A DNA stretch of 64,000 nucleotides. Origin: Zetaproteobacteria bacterium CG06_land_8_20_14_3_00_59_53 (lineage in GTDB: Bacteria; Pseudomonadota; Zetaproteobacteria; Mariprofundales; Mariprofundaceae). The notes beneath the pieces are model-generated. The model had not been told where the DNA came from and made no database searches. It saw nothing but the letters and a program-made list of their open reading frames with translations. Location: assembly GCA_002779605.1 (NCBI GenBank), contig PEWE01000033.1:90805-154804 (forward strand), read 5' to 3'. Shown one piece after another: positions 61,589 through 64,000 of the stretch (positions are counted from its first letter, which is position 1; every line of letters begins with the position of its first letter). The position numbers and the translations under genes were made by a program.

Positions 61589-62460
61589 ATTCAGCCAAAT
61601 ACTGCGAAGACAAGGCACGCGGCTCCGGTTCATCCTTCTTTTATGCCTTTCTGTTCCTTCCCGAGGACCAGCGCCGCGCCATGATGGCGCTCTACGCCTA
61701 CTGCCGCGAGGTGGACGACATCGCCGACGAGGTCAGCGACCAGGCTGTAGCCACGAGGAAACTTGCCTTCTGGGGCGAGGAAGTCGGCCGCGCCTTTGCC
61801 GGCAAGCCGCGCCATCCGGTCGGCATGGAGCTGAACTGGGCGCGGCAGCATTTTGATTTCAGCGAGGAGCTGTTCATCGAGATCCTCGACGGCATGTTGA
61901 TGGATGTGAACCACAAACCGTTCCTCAAGGCTTCCGATCTGGCGCTTTACTGCCATCGGGTGGCCGGCGTAGTCGGCCTGCTGACCATTGAGATCTTCGG
62001 GCACACCTCGCGCAAGGCCGGCGACTTCGCAACCACACTGGGGGAAGCGCTGCAGCTGACCAATATTCTGCGCGACATCAAGGAAGATGCCGCGCGCAGC
62101 CGCATCTATATCCCGCAGGAGGATCGCATCCGATTCAAGGTCGCCGATCAGGATTTCAAGGACGGTACGATGAGTGACGGCATGCGCGACCTGATCTCAC
62201 ATTATGTGGAAAAGACCGGCAGGCTTTATGACAAAGCCATCGAGCGGCTTCCTGCCGAGGATCGCGTATCCCTTCGCCCTTCCCTGCTGATGGGTGCCAT
62301 CTATTTCGGACACTACCGGCGCATCCGCGATGCCGGCGATCGGCTGTTTGAGGCTGCGCCGCGCCTGCTTCCGATTGAGAAGATATGGATCGCCTGGCGC
62401 ATGTGGCGCTATGAAAAGCGTGCCGCCCGCAAATCCCTGCCGGTCACATTCAACATCTGA
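61585..62460 (+). CDS. hpnD: Presqualene diphosphate synthase HpnD
   Basis: 291 aa. First step: condensation of two farnesyl diphosphates. Asp motifs YCREVDDIADEV and LRDIKEDAARSRIYIP are present. ATG 61585 follows GGGGAG; the frame continues further up but inside hpnC. 14 bases before hpnE. Confidence 0.95.
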   Translation: MNSAKYCEDKARGSGSSFFYAFLFLPEDQRRAMMALYAYCREVDDIADEVSDQAVATRKLAFWGEEVGRAFAGKPRHPVGMELNWARQHFDFSEELFIEILDGMLMDVNHKPFLKASDLALYCHRVAGVVGLLTIEIFGHTSRKAGDFATTLGEALQLTNILRDIKEDAARSRIYIPQEDRIRFKVADQDFKDGTMSDGMRDLISHYVEKTGRLYDKAIERLPAEDRVSLRPSLLMGAIYFGHYRRIRDAGDRLFEAAPRLLPIEKIWIAWRMWRYEKRAARKSLPVTFNI

Positions 62461-62474
62461 GCGGAACGGTAAAC

Positions 62475-63767
62475 ATGCGCGCAGGTGTTATCGGCGGAGG
62501 ATTATGCGGCCTGAGCGCCGCCATCCGGCTGGCACAGCGCGGCATCGGGGTGGATCTGTTCGAAGCAGCACCGACGCCGGGAGGGCGCACGCGCTCCTTT
62601 TTCGAGCCACGCATCGGGCAATGGGTGGATAACGGCCCGCACCTGCTTTCCGGTGCCTACCACGACACCATGCAGTTATTGAGCGAAGCCGGGGCTGCCG
62701 GCAACATCACATGGCAGGGTTCGCTGAGTCTGCCGCTATGGGATGCCGCTCGCGGGCACTTCCAGCTCAAACCGCAGGCATCACTACCACTGGCTCTGAC
62801 TCTGCCATGGTCCTGCTCGCGCCTGCCCGGCCATGGCTGGTCGGACATCCCCTCCCTGCTACGCATTGCAGGCCTGCTCAAGCGCCATGTCGATCCGCGG
62901 GAGAACGTGCACAACTGGTTGAGGATCGCACGCGTTCCACAGGCATTAATACGCGATCTGCTAGAGCCGATGTGCCTGGGCGCCATGAACGAGCCGCTTG
63001 AACGGGCCAACGCTGCGAGTTTTAAAAGCGTATTGCATGATGCCTTTGCCGGGCACACCAGTGCGCGGCTGGGCTGGTTCAACAGGCCGCTGCGGGATGC
63101 GTTGATCGAACCGCTGATCACCATGGCGCATGGACTCGGTGTGCGCATCCATACTTCCGAACGTATCCGCGACATCCGCCCCGAAAGCAACGGGTTCGAA
63201 CTGCGCACAGCGCAGCAAAGCATACATGTCGATGCCTGTATTCTGGCCCTGCCGTTACGCGCCGCTCAGCAACTGGTGCGAGCACCTGTCACTGCCGTCA
63301 CCCGGCGCATCAGCAACATCCATCTGTGGTTTACCGGCATGTCGCCCCTGTCGCACCCGTTTATCGGCGGCATCGACACGACCGGCCAGTGGTTCTTCGA
63401 TATCAGCAGTCAGATGCCCGGCCTCAGATCGGCAACCGCCAAAGCCGACAGACTTCGCCATATCTGCGTGGTGATCAGCAATGACGAAACAGGTCTGCAG
63501 GGTGATGCGCTGATCGCCCGGGTATGCAGTGAACTGGACGGCATCGGGGCGACCGACGGGTCTTGCAAACTGCACCATGCGCGAATCGTCAGTGAGCATC
63601 ACGCCACCGCCAGCGTGACTGCCGGGGGTAGCGGATTACAAATCCCGCAGGGCATGATTGATGCCTGCGAAGCTCCTCAGCCGGGTGATATTCCCGCCAC
63701 CATCGAATCGGCAGTCAGACGGGGGAAAACGGCTGCAAATCAATGTTATCTGCAGTTGGCGAACTGA
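62475..63767 (+). CDS. hpnE: Hydroxysqualene dehydroxylase HpnE
   Basis: 430 aa FAD-dependent enzyme, last step to squalene. Dinucleotide motif GVIGGGLCGLSAAIRLAQRG at residues 4-23, then GGRTRSFFEPRIGQWVDNGPH. Full length. No squalene-hopene cyclase gene (shc) follows before the window end. Confidence 0.92.
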   Translation: MRAGVIGGGLCGLSAAIRLAQRGIGVDLFEAAPTPGGRTRSFFEPRIGQWVDNGPHLLSGAYHDTMQLLSEAGAAGNITWQGSLSLPLWDAARGHFQLKPQASLPLALTLPWSCSRLPGHGWSDIPSLLRIAGLLKRHVDPRENVHNWLRIARVPQALIRDLLEPMCLGAMNEPLERANAASFKSVLHDAFAGHTSARLGWFNRPLRDALIEPLITMAHGLGVRIHTSERIRDIRPESNGFELRTAQQSIHVDACILALPLRAAQQLVRAPVTAVTRRISNIHLWFTGMSPLSHPFIGGIDTTGQWFFDISSQMPGLRSATAKADRLRHICVVISNDETGLQGDALIARVCSELDGIGATDGSCKLHHARIVSEHHATASVTAGGSGLQIPQGMIDACEAPQPGDIPATIESAVRRGKTAANQCYLQLAN

Positions 63768-64000
63768 GTTTATTCACTATTTTCGATGCGCATGCATCAC
63801 TTTAACAAAGATGCACGCTCGGCTTACCAATTGTATCCATCAATCACACATAAATTATCGTTTTAAAAGACTTTTATAGAATGCCTATTTTTTAATCACA
63901 TGACAGGGGTATGTCATGATGAAGGCATTTTAAGGGACGCAGGGGGTTTTATCCCCAAAGTTATCCACAGATTCTGTGGATGAAACCTGTAACTGCTTTA
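63768..64000. other. Candidate replication origin or DnaA-controlled region
   Basis: 233 bp without a credible gene. An AT-rich segment (about 63820-63900) is followed by three DnaA-box-like sites: TTATCCCCA at 63949-63957, TTATCCACA at 63961-63969 (exact consensus) and, on the minus strand, TCATCCACA at 63975-63983. A CATGACA/TGTCATG inverted repeat with 6-base spacer is at 63899-63918. Such layout is typical of oriC beside dnaA, but the window ends here, so the next gene is unknown. Confidence 0.5.

Overview
The window is a gene-dense (one short gap between most genes), moderately GC-rich stretch of a Gram-negative chromosome. Outer-membrane barrels, many lipoproteins, a type II secretion system, squalene/hopanoid genes, housekeeping enzymes and Fur-linked iron uptake are all present. 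No rRNA, tRNA, prophage or CRISPR is visible. The gene mix (hpnCDE, T2SS, DUF1820, HemG, FTR1, an EncFtn-type ferritin) fits a Proteobacterium; an iron-oxidising Zetaproteobacterium (Mariprofundus-like) is my best guess, as inference only.

Layout. 1-840: two tandem 67-aa paralogues of unknown function. 840-7660 (minus): Crp-family regulator, LolA-like protein, two FtsX-type permeases, ATPase, outer-membrane protein and mutM in one direction, with a 158-bp inverted-repeat element between the second permease and the ATPase. 7786-11833: degenerate receiver protein, CDF metal exporter, two lipoproteins, OprB-like porin and a small barrel. 11939-19601 (plus): pcm, then a cell-wall run (mltB, rlpA, LOG, RluA-type synthase, dacC, dat, HAD phosphatase, hslO). 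19668-21352 (minus): a MinD/FlhG-like ATPase coupled to a J-like/HTH protein. 21574-23498: a lipoprotein, an orphan EncFtn-type ferritin, and a broken DUF3095 gene overlapping it.

23514-40400: the type II secretion locus. gspC-D-E-F, a membrane protein plus a YidD-like protein, then gspG-H-I-J-K-L-M run on the minus strand; gspN is apart on the plus strand. Between gspC and gspN lie three exported proteins of unknown function (730, 46 and 567 aa), candidate secretion substrates. 40420-46590: SBF transporter, citrate synthase, XerD-like recombinase, hybrid histidine kinase and a fur-ftr1 pair with a Fur box. 46698-60556: queD, DUF1820, a SPOR protein, hemL-hisI-hisE-greA-like-GIY-YIG, CBS, hemG, two VOC-fold proteins (one resembling 4-hydroxyphenylpyruvate dioxygenase), hisA-hisF, DedA, the AmmeMemoRadiSam trio and thiO. 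60650-63767: hpnC-hpnD-hpnE, making squalene. 63768-64000: AT-rich DNA with three clustered DnaA-box-like sequences, a candidate replication origin cut by the window end.

Most genes sit in tight runs with 1-8 base ATGA/GTGA/TTGA overlaps, implying translational coupling. The points most worth following up are the orphan EncFtn with its broken partner gene, the HPPD-like protein, the J-like/HTH plus MinD-like pair, the lipoproteins embedded in the T2SS locus, the YidD-like insertion, and the origin-like end.
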